From Rhodovibrio salinarum DSM 9154 (GTDB lineage Bacteria; Pseudomonadota; Alphaproteobacteria; Kiloniellales; Rhodovibrionaceae), in assembly GCF_000515255.1 (NCBI RefSeq), contig NZ_KI911559.1, positions 2,863,660 through 2,927,659 on the forward strand: a DNA stretch of 64,000 nucleotides, written 5' to 3'. Below the pieces are notes generated by a model. It ran no database searches, was not told the origin of the DNA, and saw nothing but the letters and a program-made list of their open reading frames with translations. Both the position numbers and the translations under genes were made by a program. Within the stretch, counting starts at the first letter, position 1, and every line of letters begins with the position of its first letter. Below, in pieces: positions 16,561-26,017 of this stretch.

Positions 16561-18207
16561 TCAGGCCGCTGCCAACGCGCCCAACCGGATCAAATTGGGG
16601 ATACGTATCCGGCCCATCGCAACCAAGCGATTGTCCAGTTCTTCCGCTGTCAGATCCTTGAGTAAACGCTGATGACCGTTCACCTTGATCTTGATCTGGC
16701 TATCGGCGAATCGTGCTTGCGCGGCCGCGACCGCTCCTTCTCGTCCGGCCTGCAACCAGCCGTCCAGCAACCCTGTCTCCACAAGATCAAGCACCATCGC
16801 CGCGCCGCCAACCGCTCGGGCAACCAGCACGGTACCTGACATATCTGCCAAAGCACGGTTCAACAGCATCCGGTTGAATGCGTTGGTCAGGCGCAATCTC
16901 TCTGGCGCCTCCGGCAGCGGCGCGCCGGAATAGCCGGGCTCGCACAGGAAATACTGACCGCTGGCCTGCAGCCGGTGACCGATGGTCACCAGCGCATCAT
17001 CCGTTAGGACTTTCTCCGGGTCGGCGGCACGCAGGGTCACCGCCTGGCCGTCAGCCGCGGCGGTGACCTGGTCGTATCCGGCCCCCGTGAGGGAAAGTTT
17101 GCGGGGACCCGGCAAACTCAGTGTCTGCAGTGGTGTGCCAGAGGGCATCCGCGCCATGTAGCCGACCTCTTGCGTCAGAAAGGCGCGCGCGGCGTCGGTA
17201 TCCGCCCCCTCGCCACCCGGCTTGTAGAACAGATCCCGCCGGTTGCGCTCGTTGCGCATGAAGTCGGACAACAATTCGCGGGTCGGCCGATCCTCGACCC
17301 CACGCAGCAGGGTCGCCTGCTGCAGGGTGACGGTCAGGTCCGGATCGTTGAACGCCAACGGCGTCCGCCCGGCGAAACTGAGCCCGGCCTCCGCCATCTC
17401 ATCGCACATCTCGGTGACGTAGCGCGGGCGGAACCCACTCGCCATGGCGTTGTGCGCGAAATGATCGACCTTGTTCGCGTTGTGGCGCCAGGTGCTGACG
17501 TAGCCGCTTGTCGAGGCCTTGGCTGTGGGGTGGCGGTCCAGATAGGTCATGCCGCTCTTCGACAGCTCTTCGAGCAGCCGCAGGCCCCGCGTTGCACGCT
17601 CGTGGCTGCCACGCGCATCGACCGGGACCAGGGCCTGGATCAGCTGCCACATCGGCACGACCGCAATCATGCCGGGCATGGTCATGTATTCGACGTAGAA
17701 TAGCCCGCCCGGGCGCAGGATACGCCCGACCAGCCGGTGCACGGCCGGCAGGATGTCCCGGTCGAGCCAGGAGTAGATCCCGTTCATGCCGATGAAGTCG
17801 AACTGCGGCAGATCCGCGGTATCCAACTCCGCAAAGGATCCTTGAATGAAGCGGACGTTGGCCAACCCCGCCGCCTCGGCATCCGCGCGCGCCTGGGCGA
17901 TGTGCCCGGCGTTAAAGTCGATGCCGACGAACTCCGCCTCCGGGTACAGCGCGGCGTAAGCGTTCACCGTCGTGCCGTTGCCGCAGCCAAGATCACAGTA
18001 GCGGAAGGCCCCGGCGGGGCGCGGCGGATTGATCCCGTTCAGGGCGGCCACGACCGCCATCGTCAGGGGCGACTGCTGCTGCACGACGCCCGAGCGGAAC
18101 GGCACGTCGTCGGCGTAATAGCCAGCCGAGAATTGCTCGGTATCGGCGGCCTCTGTCGCGCTTGCCACCGGCTGGGCCAGATCGTTATCGGTCACTTGCT
18201 GATCCAC
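16561..18207 (-). CDS. SAM-dependent methyltransferase with methyltransferase regulatory domain (PKMT-like)
   Basis: The 548-residue protein has a class I SAM-binding fold near its N-terminus: motif I DLGCGNG at about 72-78, an acidic end of strand 2 (VGIDFN, about 94-99) and a PGGLFYVEY strand. This is followed by a methyltransferase regulatory domain (about 210-310) and a helical C-terminal region. The same order is known from the rickettsial protein-lysine methyltransferases that modify outer-membrane proteins. It lies between fliW and flagellin, 4 bases after the TPR-sulfotransferase, so a surface protein such as flagellin is a plausible substrate. The GTG at 18207 is preferred because GAGG lies 8 bases before it; a TTG at 18222 would overlap the upstream gene. 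Confidence 0.75.
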   Translation of the reverse strand: MDQQVTDNDLAQPVASATEAADTEQFSAGYYADDVPFRSGVVQQQSPLTMAVVAALNGINPPRPAGAFRYCDLGCGNGTTVNAYAALYPEAEFVGIDFNAGHIAQARADAEAAGLANVRFIQGSFAELDTADLPQFDFIGMNGIYSWLDRDILPAVHRLVGRILRPGGLFYVEYMTMPGMIAVVPMWQLIQALVPVDARGSHERATRGLRLLEELSKSGMTYLDRHPTAKASTSGYVSTWRHNANKVDHFAHNAMASGFRPRYVTEMCDEMAEAGLSFAGRTPLAFNDPDLTVTLQQATLLRGVEDRPTRELLSDFMRNERNRRDLFYKPGGEGADTDAARAFLTQEVGYMARMPSGTPLQTLSLPGPRKLSLTGAGYDQVTAAADGQAVTLRAADPEKVLTDDALVTIGHRLQASGQYFLCEPGYSGAPLPEAPERLRLTNAFNRMLLNRALADMSGTVLVARAVGGAAMVLDLVETGLLDGWLQAGREGAVAAAQARFADSQIKIKVNGHQRLLKDLTAEELDNRLVAMGRIRIPNLIRLGALAAA

Positions 18208-18211
18208 GGAT

Positions 18212-20410
18212 TCAATCCTCAACGATGTCGGGGCCGAGGGCGGTTAGCAACTCGTCGATGTGGCCCTCGTACATCTTCCACTTCTTCACCGAGCTCTTGT
18301 AGATCGGCTGGCGCACCTGCCAGACACTGGCCGTTTTCACCGAGCGCTTCTGCTCGTTAAACGCCAGGCAGGCGTCGTCCCATTCCAGCCCGACGAAATC
18401 GATCAGTTCGCGGCTGACCCGCTCCTGATCGGCGACCAGATCCTCGTACCGCACCTCATACATCCGGTCGCCCAGAACCTCCCGCCAATGTGCCATCAAC
18501 CGACGATACTCGCGGTAATGGTGGCCAAGGTCCGCCAGATTGGTGGAATAGGTGTGCGGCATCTGGAAGTTCTGCTGGAAGCAGGACAGGCAGTTATCGA
18601 CCGGATCACGCTTGACGTGGATGATCGCCGCGTTCGGGAACATCGTTGCAATCAGCCCGACGTTCATGAAGTTGTGCGGCATCTTGTCGGTGACCCGCAG
18701 CGCCTCGTCGTTCAACTCCGCGATATAGTCCAGATAGGCTTGTGCCAACTGGGCGTAGGTGCCGTCTTCGACGACCTGAACCCAGCCTGGGAAGCCGACC
18801 CGATAGCCGGCCTCGTTCACCTCTCGCGTGACCTGCCCAACCATTTCCGGAACCTTCGGCAGCTCACCGGCGCCAAAGGCGAGCGGATGGCTGGAGACGA
18901 TCTGCTCGGTCAAGGTCGTGCCGGAACGCGGCATGCCGACGATGAAAACCGGCCGTTGGCTGTCGAGCCCGCGGTCGCGGCGATCCAACTGCTCTTTCGT
19001 GAACAGCTGGATGTTGCGGCTCACGACCGCCTCGTGGTGCTTGCGGTCGTAGACGTGGCCTTCCTTCTTCAGCGCGATGCGCTTGAAGTCATTGCCCGCC
19101 TTGAGGAAGAAGATCGCCCGCTCGGGCGACTTCAGCTTATGGAACAGCTCGCCCAGCGTGTAGTAATACGCGGTCAAGTCGCGCTGCGAGGTGGTCTCCT
19201 GCGCTTCCAGGCGCGCCAGCACGCCGGCAACGTCGTCGTCTTCCGAAATGTCCTTCTTGGACGCGTAGAGACTGCTCAGCGCCCCACCCTTCTGGGGTGC
19301 CAGTTCAATCACCTTCTCGGCGTACTTACGCGACGCGTCGAAATCGCCGTTAGTGCGTGCGATCTGGGAGAGCATGCCATAGGCTGCCGGCAGACCAGGC
19401 GCCATGCGAAGCGCCTCCCGGCACAACGTCTCCGCCCCGTCGAGGTCGTCCTCGTGGAACAGGATGCTCGCCATGTCGACTTTGAGGCTTGGCGCGCCCG
19501 GCGCAATCTCAAGCCCGCGTTCAATATATTCCCGCGCGGCCTTGCGTTGAAAGCGCGTGAGGGCGATCGAAGCCTTCTGGCTTAGCGCCGGGACATGGTC
19601 GGGGTTGTTCTCGAGCACCTTGTCAAAGAAGAACTCGGCATCTTTCGGGCGTTCCGCCTGCATCAGGGCAGCCCCCATCCCGAACAGACTGTTCGTATCA
19701 TCCTCGTTCAACTGCAGGGCCCGGGCGAAGACGCCCACGGCCTGGGTGCCACGCGCATGCGCGAGCAACCACTGCCCGACGGTACACAGCATCTCCAATT
19801 CGTCGAAGCCTTGAGCAGATCCCTCCTGCAGCGCCCGAACCGCGTCTGCAAGCCGGCCACTACGCGCCAGCGCAAAACTGTAAGCCATCCAGGTTTCGCG
19901 ATGCGCAGGACGCAACTGCAACGATTGGCGATACCTTTCCGCAGCAGCCTGATACGCGCCTTGATCGCTAAACAGGTTGCCCAGGTTGCGTTGCAGGACG
20001 GCCGAAGCGGGCACGGTTTTCAATGCCGCCTCGATCACAGCCTGCGCATCTTGGATACGCTGCTGCGCGCGCAGCGCGATCGCAAGGTTGCCGTAAAGGT
20101 CCGGGTCCTGCGGATTGAGTTCAAGTGCTTGGCGGGTCAGGCGCTCGGCGTCCTCGTGCTGGCCGATACGATGCGCCAAGACGCCGGAAAGCTTGTAAAC
20201 ATCGGCATTTTTCGGCAGCTGCTGACGCAAATATTGCAATTGGCGCTGCGTGCGCTGAACCTCGGCCGTAGAAAGCTCGGGCTTCTCCAGCATAACCTTC
20301 GCCGTGCGCAGGTCGTTTTCGAGGCTATGCTGTTTTTCAGCCGTCCAGGGCGCTGTAAGCATCGGCTCGATGCCGATACTGGAGCCCAAAAGTTCTTCTT
20401 TGCGCGCCAT
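18212..20410 (-). CDS. TPR-repeat sulfotransferase
   Basis: The 732-residue protein joins tetratricopeptide repeats (about 35-440; helices with the A/G-Y-P spacing, e.g. DLYGNLAIALRAQQRI, AVLQRNLGNLFSDQGAY) to a C-terminal sulfotransferase domain (about 486-720). The PAPS-binding 5' loop is PRSGTT (about 493-498) and the 3'-phosphate-binding region is HVKRDPVDNCLSC (about 599-611). It should transfer sulfate from PAPS to a protein or glycan. It is divergent from flagellin and co-transcribed with a methyltransferase. By analogy with Caulobacter FlmG, whose TPRs bind flagellin, a role in flagellin modification is inferred. The start at 20410 has AAGGG 6 bases upstream; a GTG at 20452 is an alternative. 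Confidence 0.8.
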   Translation of the reverse strand: MARKEELLGSSIGIEPMLTAPWTAEKQHSLENDLRTAKVMLEKPELSTAEVQRTQRQLQYLRQQLPKNADVYKLSGVLAHRIGQHEDAERLTRQALELNPQDPDLYGNLAIALRAQQRIQDAQAVIEAALKTVPASAVLQRNLGNLFSDQGAYQAAAERYRQSLQLRPAHRETWMAYSFALARSGRLADAVRALQEGSAQGFDELEMLCTVGQWLLAHARGTQAVGVFARALQLNEDDTNSLFGMGAALMQAERPKDAEFFFDKVLENNPDHVPALSQKASIALTRFQRKAAREYIERGLEIAPGAPSLKVDMASILFHEDDLDGAETLCREALRMAPGLPAAYGMLSQIARTNGDFDASRKYAEKVIELAPQKGGALSSLYASKKDISEDDDVAGVLARLEAQETTSQRDLTAYYYTLGELFHKLKSPERAIFFLKAGNDFKRIALKKEGHVYDRKHHEAVVSRNIQLFTKEQLDRRDRGLDSQRPVFIVGMPRSGTTLTEQIVSSHPLAFGAGELPKVPEMVGQVTREVNEAGYRVGFPGWVQVVEDGTYAQLAQAYLDYIAELNDEALRVTDKMPHNFMNVGLIATMFPNAAIIHVKRDPVDNCLSCFQQNFQMPHTYSTNLADLGHHYREYRRLMAHWREVLGDRMYEVRYEDLVADQERVSRELIDFVGLEWDDACLAFNEQKRSVKTASVWQVRQPIYKSSVKKWKMYEGHIDELLTALGPDIVED

Positions 20411-20534
20411 ACCGATCCCTTGATCAAAACGGGGAATTCTCAAGTCCGGCACATAATCCGGGATATTGGTAAACGTGGGGTTATCATAGCTGACTGCAGG
20501 TCAATCGGACCGTTGGTACAAATCGACCAGGCAT

Positions 20535-20596
20535 CGCGGCAGAAACTGCCGGTCCGGCAATCTTTGCCGGGTATCCGCCCGGCATCTTCTGTCCCG
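20535..20596 (+). promoter_or_regulatory. Three tandem putative FlbD (ftr-like) sites upstream of flagellin
   Basis: CGGCA-N5-TGCCG palindromes are centred at about 20544 and 20562, and a third copy with a weaker right half (CCCGGCA-N5-TGTCCCG) at about 20587. They lie 110-160 bases before the -24 element of the flagellin promoter, in the 400-base gap 20411-20810 between the TPR-sulfotransferase and flagellin. They match the sites before flgF and fliK in sequence and in the 5-base spacer. Confidence 0.6.
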
Positions 20597-20706
20597 ATAT
20601 GCCCCGAAAGCCCCTCGATAAGTGCTACACGGGCCGGTCAACCAAGCGCCCTAACACACTGATCCTGCATCTCTTCAGAAAACCGAGCGACTAAAACACA
20701 GGACTC

Positions 20707-20722
20707 TGGCACGCCAATTGCA
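20707..20722 (+). promoter_or_regulatory. Sigma-54 promoter of flagellin
   Basis: TGGCAC-N5-TTGCA is a full consensus -24/-12 promoter. It ends 89 bases before the flagellin ATG. Confidence 0.88.
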
Positions 20723-20810
20723 GATGGATGCGCAAGCCGAATGTTCGGCCCGCGAACGCAGGAAGCGTTTCGCCCTGACAACGCCATTTTCCAAGTAGGG
20801 AGACTTCAAA

Positions 20811-22109
20811 ATGGCTCTTAGCATCGTTTCCAACCAGGCTGCCAGCATCGCCACCCGGTCGCTGGAGCAGGCCAACAACGCCGCGACCGCGACCGCCGAG
20901 AAGCTGTCGTCGGGTAAGCGGATCAACAGTGCTGCGGACGACGCCGCCGGTTCCGCCATTGCGGCCCGTCTTTCCGCCGAGGTTGCCGGCCTTCAGCAGG
21001 CCGGTGTGAACGCCGGCCAGGCGTCCTCGCTGCTGCAGATCGCCGACGGTGCCTTCCAGAACGTTGAGGACATCCTGACCCGTGCGAAGAGCCTGTCCGT
21101 GCAGGCCGGCTCCGAGCAGATTTCGGACCAGGAGCGTGCGTTCCTCGACCAGGAGTTCCAGTCGCTTAAGGACGAAATCGACCGTATCGCCAACGATACG
21201 GAGTTCAACGGCGCCAACCTCGTCAACGGTGACGTAGAAGGGTTCGTCGACGGTGGGGCTTCGGTCACGATCACCAAAGACGTCGTCGGTGGTGGTACCG
21301 GGATGGCGACCGTCATGAGCCTGAGCACGGCCGGCTTTCAAGGCATCGCTGCGATGGGCCTGCAACTGAGTTCCGGATCGATGTCGGCTCTTAGCGGTAA
21401 CGCAACAGCCCCGGTCCAACTCGGTAGCGTCATGTACGCCACGGGTAATGGTGGCTTCCAAATTGGTGGCCTGAACGTGATGACCACCGGCGGCGCTTCT
21501 ACCGCGGCAAACTTCACCGGCAATCTCCAGGACGCCGACGGCAACACGCTTGCGGGTACCTTGGCGATCACCATGGATGCTCGCATCACGCTGATGGCCA
21601 CTAACACGATGGTCGATGGCACGATCACAGTGAGTATCGGCACAGCCTTCGCCCCGGCCGCCGACATCACCGTAGCGGATGGTGCAGGGTTCACCGGCGC
21701 CGAGGCGATGAACTTCAGCTTCAAGGTTGGCACCGGCACGACCGCTAGCGAGGACGAGATCAGCGTCGACATCGGTGGCATCACCAACCAAGCGCTCGGC
21801 CTCAGCAACGCGTCGATTGACTCCAAGGCGAACGCCGATACCGCGTCCGACCTGGTCAGTTCCGCGATCGATGCGCTGCAGGCGAAGCGTTCCGATGTTG
21901 GTGCGGCCCAGAACCGACTGGACTTCGCCAGCCAGAACGTCGATCTGGCCCGCGAGAACCAGGAAGCTGCCCGCAGCGAGCTGGAGGACCTGAACGTCGC
22001 CAAGGCGATCACCGAGTTCTCCCAGCAGCAGCTGCTGGTGCAGGCCGGTACCTCGACCCTGTCGCAGGCCAACAGCCTGCCGCAGAACCTGCTGCAGCTG
22101 TTCCGGTAA
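20811..22109 (+). CDS. Flagellin
   Basis: This is the filament subunit, 432 residues long. The N-terminal D0/D1 helices (about 1-140) include SSGKRINSAADDAAGSAIA and ISDQERAFLDQEF with the NDTEFNGANLVNG turn. The C-terminal D1/D0 region (about 330-432) includes AQNRLDFASQNVDLARENQEA-type helices and ends LLQLFR. The central domain (about 145-330) is Gly/Thr/Met-rich with codon choice looser than its neighbours, as expected for the surface-exposed part. AGGGAG lies 8 bases before the ATG. Two putative modifying enzymes and FliW are encoded just upstream. It is the only flagellin in the window. Confidence 0.95.
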   Translation: MALSIVSNQAASIATRSLEQANNAATATAEKLSSGKRINSAADDAAGSAIAARLSAEVAGLQQAGVNAGQASSLLQIADGAFQNVEDILTRAKSLSVQAGSEQISDQERAFLDQEFQSLKDEIDRIANDTEFNGANLVNGDVEGFVDGGASVTITKDVVGGGTGMATVMSLSTAGFQGIAAMGLQLSSGSMSALSGNATAPVQLGSVMYATGNGGFQIGGLNVMTTGGASTAANFTGNLQDADGNTLAGTLAITMDARITLMATNTMVDGTITVSIGTAFAPAADITVADGAGFTGAEAMNFSFKVGTGTTASEDEISVDIGGITNQALGLSNASIDSKANADTASDLVSSAIDALQAKRSDVGAAQNRLDFASQNVDLARENQEAARSELEDLNVAKAITEFSQQQLLVQAGTSTLSQANSLPQNLLQLFR

Positions 22110-22127
22110 ACGGACATCGGCTGATCT

Positions 22128-22158
22128 GGGAGGGGGTCTCGGCCCCCTCCCCTTTTCC
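22128..22158 (+). terminator. Terminator of flagellin
   Basis: GGGAGGGGG (22128-22136) pairs with CCCCCTCCC (22143-22151) around a 6-base loop and is followed by CTTTTCC. It begins 18 bases after the flagellin stop. Confidence 0.88.
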
Positions 22159-22354
22159 CGAGCCTGATGAGCACCTGTTTTCCGACAGCCTCGGCGTGCG
22201 GTTCGACCTGCGAGCGCACACCCAGACTGTCGTGAACCAAGCGGAGCACGGCTCCTGATACCTGGCCCGGTCCCGATGATCGGGCGTACGCCGCCACGCA
22301 GACCCAGAGGGCCGGACGGCCAAGTCAAGAGCGGCGCACATGGAGGACGCATCC

Positions 22355-22696
22355 ATGGACATCTCGACAGTCCCCATCCCCCTCGATCCGGCGGCAGGTG
22401 GCCGCGGCGTGAGCGAGCGGCCGATCCAGCCGGGCGACGGCATGACCGCCAATGGCGGACGCCGCGAACCGAGCATCGAACTCGCCAAGGCCCTGGCGGC
22501 CGAGCTGAGCGACGGTCCGGTGAGCGAGACCAACGAATTGCACCTACGCGTGGACGAGGACCTTAAGGAAGTCGTCGCAACCGTCGTCGACACTCAGACG
22601 GGCGAAGTCGTGAAATCCTATCCGCCGGAAGAGGTCATCTCCGCGGCGAAGAAGCTGAAGGCGATGCTGGGACAGATCCTGGATCGCAACGTGTGA
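22355..22696 (+). CDS. flaG: FlaG family flagellar protein
   Basis: FlaG proteins influence filament length and are usually encoded between flagellin and fliD, as here. The 113-residue product has the conserved C-terminal domain (about 60-110; ELHLRVDEDLKEVVATVVDTQTGEV-type strands and YPPEEVISAAKKL). The ATG at 22355 is chosen because GGAGG lies 8 bases upstream; an ATG five codons earlier overlaps this ribosome site. The 245-base gap before it holds only the flagellin terminator and no recognisable sigma-54 promoter. Confidence 0.85.
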   Translation: MDISTVPIPLDPAAGGRGVSERPIQPGDGMTANGGRREPSIELAKALAAELSDGPVSETNELHLRVDEDLKEVVATVVDTQTGEVVKSYPPEEVISAAKKLKAMLGQILDRNV

Positions 22697-22741
22697 TTGA
22701 GATGCGGGCCGTTCTGACGGCCTAACGAGAGGAATTTGGTG

Positions 22742-25255
22742 ATGGTCGATGGTCTTGGCGGCAGTGTCCGCGTCGACTCCAACGGTCGCACGACGGTAAC
22801 GGGTGCGGGCTCCGACATCGACTATGGCGCAACGATCGATAAGATCATCGAGGCCAAGCGCAAGCCGGCCGTTCGGATCGAGAACCGGATCGCAGAGAAC
22901 CAGGTCAAGGTCGACGCGCTGAGCGATCTGCAAAACCGTCTGAACGCACTGGAGCAGGCTGCCGACAAGCTGCGCGGCAACCCGACTTTCGATAACGCGG
23001 GCGACGTCTTCGAATCCAAGGAAGGTTTCCTGAGCGCGATCCGCGCGGACGGCACCCAGCCTTCCACCGCCACCAGCATCATGACGGCGAACGTCACCAA
23101 CGCCGCGCAGCCGGGCACGCAGACACTAGAAATCCTACGCACCGCTCAGGGCCAACAACTCGCCGGCGGGACCGTCAGCGACGCGAACGCCGCGCTCAAC
23201 ACAGCCTCGGGCCTGGGAACGTTCAGCGGCGGCGACTTCGTCATCAATGGCCGGACAGTCACCGTCAACGCCGACGACAGCCTTCTGGATGTGCGCGACA
23301 AGATCAACGCCGCGAACACCGGCGACAACGCGACCGGTGTGAACGCGCAGGTCGTCTCCATCTCCGACACCGAAAAGATCCTGACGCTCACGGCGGAGAA
23401 CGGCGGCGAGACGATCGCGCTCGACGACGACCCGGCCAGCAGCGGCAACACGCCCCTGACCCAGCTCGGCCTGGTCACCGACGCAGCCAGCGACGAGATT
23501 GCCAACGAGCTGCGCGCGGCGAAGAGCTCGATCTTCCGCATCAACGGGCTCAGCGACGGCAGCGTCTCGGAAAGCGACGCCTTCACGGTCGGCGCAGGCG
23601 ACCCGTTGTCGTCGATCACCGGCGTGACCGGCGATGCCGGTGCGCAGCTTGAGTTCACCATCGATAACGGTCTGACGAGCCAGACCCGGACCCTCTCGGT
23701 CGACACGACCACCGAATCCCTGTCCGACGTCGCTCAGCGGGTCACCGACGAGGTGTTTGGCGTCTCCGCGCGCGTGGTCACGACCGACAGCGGCGATCAG
23801 CGACTGGAATTCAACGTCGAGAACACCGGCGCCGTCCAGCGCAGCCAGGCACAGGACATTTCTTCGACCGCGGCGATCGACGGCTTGAGCGATGTCGAGA
23901 GCGGCACGTTCGACCTGCAAATCTCCAATCAGGGCGACGATACATCGGGCGCGACCACGGCCACGATCAACATCGACACCACTACCGACTCGCTCGATGA
24001 CATCGCCACGAAGATCAACGGGGCCGGCCTGAACGTCACAGCCAGCACGGTGACGGTCGACGGCAACACCCGTCTGCAGATCGCCTCGAACGACGGCGGT
24101 AAGGTCTCGGTCGGCGATATTTCCGGCAACTTGACGCAAGCGCTGGGAATCGAAGCCAATGGTGACGTCCCCTCGCTCGCGGTCGGCGACGCGGCCGGCA
24201 ACCTTGCCAGCGAAATGAACGTCCAACAGGCCGACGCGATCAGCCGCAAGTCGAACACGGTGGACGACCTGATCCAGGGCGTCACCCTGAACCTGATCAA
24301 GGCCGAGCGCGGCACCGAACTTGAGTTCGATGTCGAACGCGACCAGGACTCCGTGAACACCGCTGTTGCAGAGTTCGTCTCGGCCTACAACTCGGTCAAG
24401 CAGTTCATTAACGCGCAGCGCCTGGAAGTGCCGCTGGAAGGCCAGGATGCCAATAGTGAGAACAGTGTCGTCGGCGCACTACGCGGCGAGCGGGTCCTGC
24501 GCGAGGTTGAGCAGAAGCTGAGCAGCATCATCGCCACGGGCTCCACCAACAGCACCGGTGATTTTTCTGTCCTGGCCCAAATCGGCGTCGAATTCGTAAC
24601 CAACAGCGAGGTCTCCGACCCCACCCTGGAAGACACGCTGAAGATCGACCAGGACAAGCTGAACGACGCACTGCTCAACGACTTTGACGATATGGAGAAG
24701 CTGTTTCAGTTCAACCTGAACTCGAACAGCAGCAACATTCAGATGACCGGCTTCACCGGCCAGACGGCCGCCACCGACCAGGTCCTGGAAATCACGCGGG
24801 ACGGCAGCGGGAACATCGATAGCGTCAAGGTTGGTGATACCGCCGGCTCTGTGGCGGACGTGACTTTCGAGGCCAATGGCGACCGCATCACGATCACCGA
24901 CGGACCCTTGTCCGGGCTGAGCCTGCTCTATTCCGGCGGTGCCAGCGAAACCATGCAGGTCTCGACCAGTACGGGTATCGGAAGCAACGCGTTCTTCACC
25001 AGCGACGATCTCGGCAACCGGGATTACAACGACGGTCTGATCCAATCGGAGATCGACCGGATCACCGGACGCCAGAGCCTGGAAGGCGAAAACGTACGCC
25101 TGCAGGAAGAGATCGACCGGATCGACCGCAGCCTGGAGCGGGAGCGGGAAACCCTGTTGCGACAGTTCACGGCGATGGAAGAGGCGCTGATTGAACTGGA
25201 GTCGATGCGCGATCGTCTAACGCAGTTCACCGACTCCCTTTCCGGCGGGAATTAA
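22742..25255 (+). CDS. fliD: Flagellar filament cap protein FliD (HAP2)
   Basis: FliD caps the growing filament and folds exported flagellin into place. At 837 residues it is longer than most FliD proteins (around 450-700) because of repeated Asp/Ser/Thr-rich middle domains. The N-terminal D0 region (GATIDKIIEAKRKPAVRIENRI, about 26-47) and the C-terminal FliD region (LKIDQDKLNDALLNDFDDMEKLF, about 639-661, and a coiled coil at 780-835) are typical. The ATG at 22742 is preferred because GAGAGGA lies 9 bases before it; TTG and GTG codons just upstream are alternatives. Confidence 0.92.
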   Translation: MVDGLGGSVRVDSNGRTTVTGAGSDIDYGATIDKIIEAKRKPAVRIENRIAENQVKVDALSDLQNRLNALEQAADKLRGNPTFDNAGDVFESKEGFLSAIRADGTQPSTATSIMTANVTNAAQPGTQTLEILRTAQGQQLAGGTVSDANAALNTASGLGTFSGGDFVINGRTVTVNADDSLLDVRDKINAANTGDNATGVNAQVVSISDTEKILTLTAENGGETIALDDDPASSGNTPLTQLGLVTDAASDEIANELRAAKSSIFRINGLSDGSVSESDAFTVGAGDPLSSITGVTGDAGAQLEFTIDNGLTSQTRTLSVDTTTESLSDVAQRVTDEVFGVSARVVTTDSGDQRLEFNVENTGAVQRSQAQDISSTAAIDGLSDVESGTFDLQISNQGDDTSGATTATINIDTTTDSLDDIATKINGAGLNVTASTVTVDGNTRLQIASNDGGKVSVGDISGNLTQALGIEANGDVPSLAVGDAAGNLASEMNVQQADAISRKSNTVDDLIQGVTLNLIKAERGTELEFDVERDQDSVNTAVAEFVSAYNSVKQFINAQRLEVPLEGQDANSENSVVGALRGERVLREVEQKLSSIIATGSTNSTGDFSVLAQIGVEFVTNSEVSDPTLEDTLKIDQDKLNDALLNDFDDMEKLFQFNLNSNSSNIQMTGFTGQTAATDQVLEITRDGSGNIDSVKVGDTAGSVADVTFEANGDRITITDGPLSGLSLLYSGGASETMQVSTSTGIGSNAFFTSDDLGNRDYNDGLIQSEIDRITGRQSLEGENVRLQEEIDRIDRSLERERETLLRQFTAMEEALIELESMRDRLTQFTDSLSGGN

Positions 25256-25372
25256 CCCGGCGTCAAACTTAACCGAGTAGCCTCGGCTTAAGATAAATCC
25301 GTGCTTTCGGCCCCCTGTCAGCGGGTCGAAATATCTCAGATGTGCCTGACGTCAAGCCAGCGAGGACTTCCC

Positions 25373-25876
25373 ATGTACGGCAACGCCGCATACGCCTATC
25401 AGACGCAGCAGGTCAAAGGCGCCTCCAAAGTCAAGCAGGTCGCTTTGCTGTACGACCGGATCCTCGTCTCCCTGCGCGAAGCGATCGAAGCCGTCGAAAA
25501 GGGCGAGATCGAACGGCGTTGGCGTGCGAACAAGCGGGCCCAGGACATCATCTTCGCCCTTTACGGCTCGCTCGACGAGGAACAGGGCGGCGAAATCACG
25601 CGCAACCTTTCCCAACTCTACATGTTCTGCCTGCGCCGCCTGCCCCAGGTCGATCTCAAGAACGACGCCACGCCAGCGAAGGAGTCCCTGGAGATCCTGG
25701 AGCCGCTGGCCAAGTCGTGGCGCGAACTCGCCGTGCGCGAGCAGCACGGCCCGCTGGTCGATGGCGACCACGGCAGCGCAACCGGCGCACAGCAGCAGAC
25801 CGAAGGTGCCGGCACACCGGCGCCTGAGGCTTCGTCCGCGCAGAGCACGCGCGACGCCGTCAATCTGGTCGGCTAA
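25373..25876 (+). CDS. fliS: Flagellin export chaperone FliS
   Basis: FliS keeps flagellin unfolded before export. The 167-residue product begins with the family pattern YGNAAYAYQTQQVKGAS, continues with the four-helix bundle (LLYDRILVSLREAIEAVEKG, about 24-43) and ends in an Ala/Gln/Thr-rich tail of about 40 residues that FliS usually lacks. The start at 25373 is chosen for GAGGA upstream and because family members begin M-YG; the frame is open for 24 more codons. It follows fliD. Confidence 0.92.
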   Translation: MYGNAAYAYQTQQVKGASKVKQVALLYDRILVSLREAIEAVEKGEIERRWRANKRAQDIIFALYGSLDEEQGGEITRNLSQLYMFCLRRLPQVDLKNDATPAKESLEILEPLAKSWRELAVREQHGPLVDGDHGSATGAQQQTEGAGTPAPEASSAQSTRDAVNLVG

Positions 25877-25935
25877 CCGCGCCGACATCTCCTGCCCCCG
25901 GCCCACACGCGGCCGGCGACAAGACGCCGCCGATC

Positions 25936-25967
25936 AAAAGCCCCGGGCCCGACCGCCTGGGGCTTTT
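25936..25967 (+). terminator. Terminator after fliS
   Basis: AAAAGCCCC (25936-25944) and GGGGCTTTT (25959-25967) form a 9-base-pair stem ending in four T. It separates flaG-fliD-fliS from the fliK operon, whose control region fills the rest of the 369-base gap. Confidence 0.8.
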
Positions 25968-26017
25968 CGCATCTGCGCGCCAACCTCACGGCGCGCCACC
26001 AATATCCGGATCTCTCT

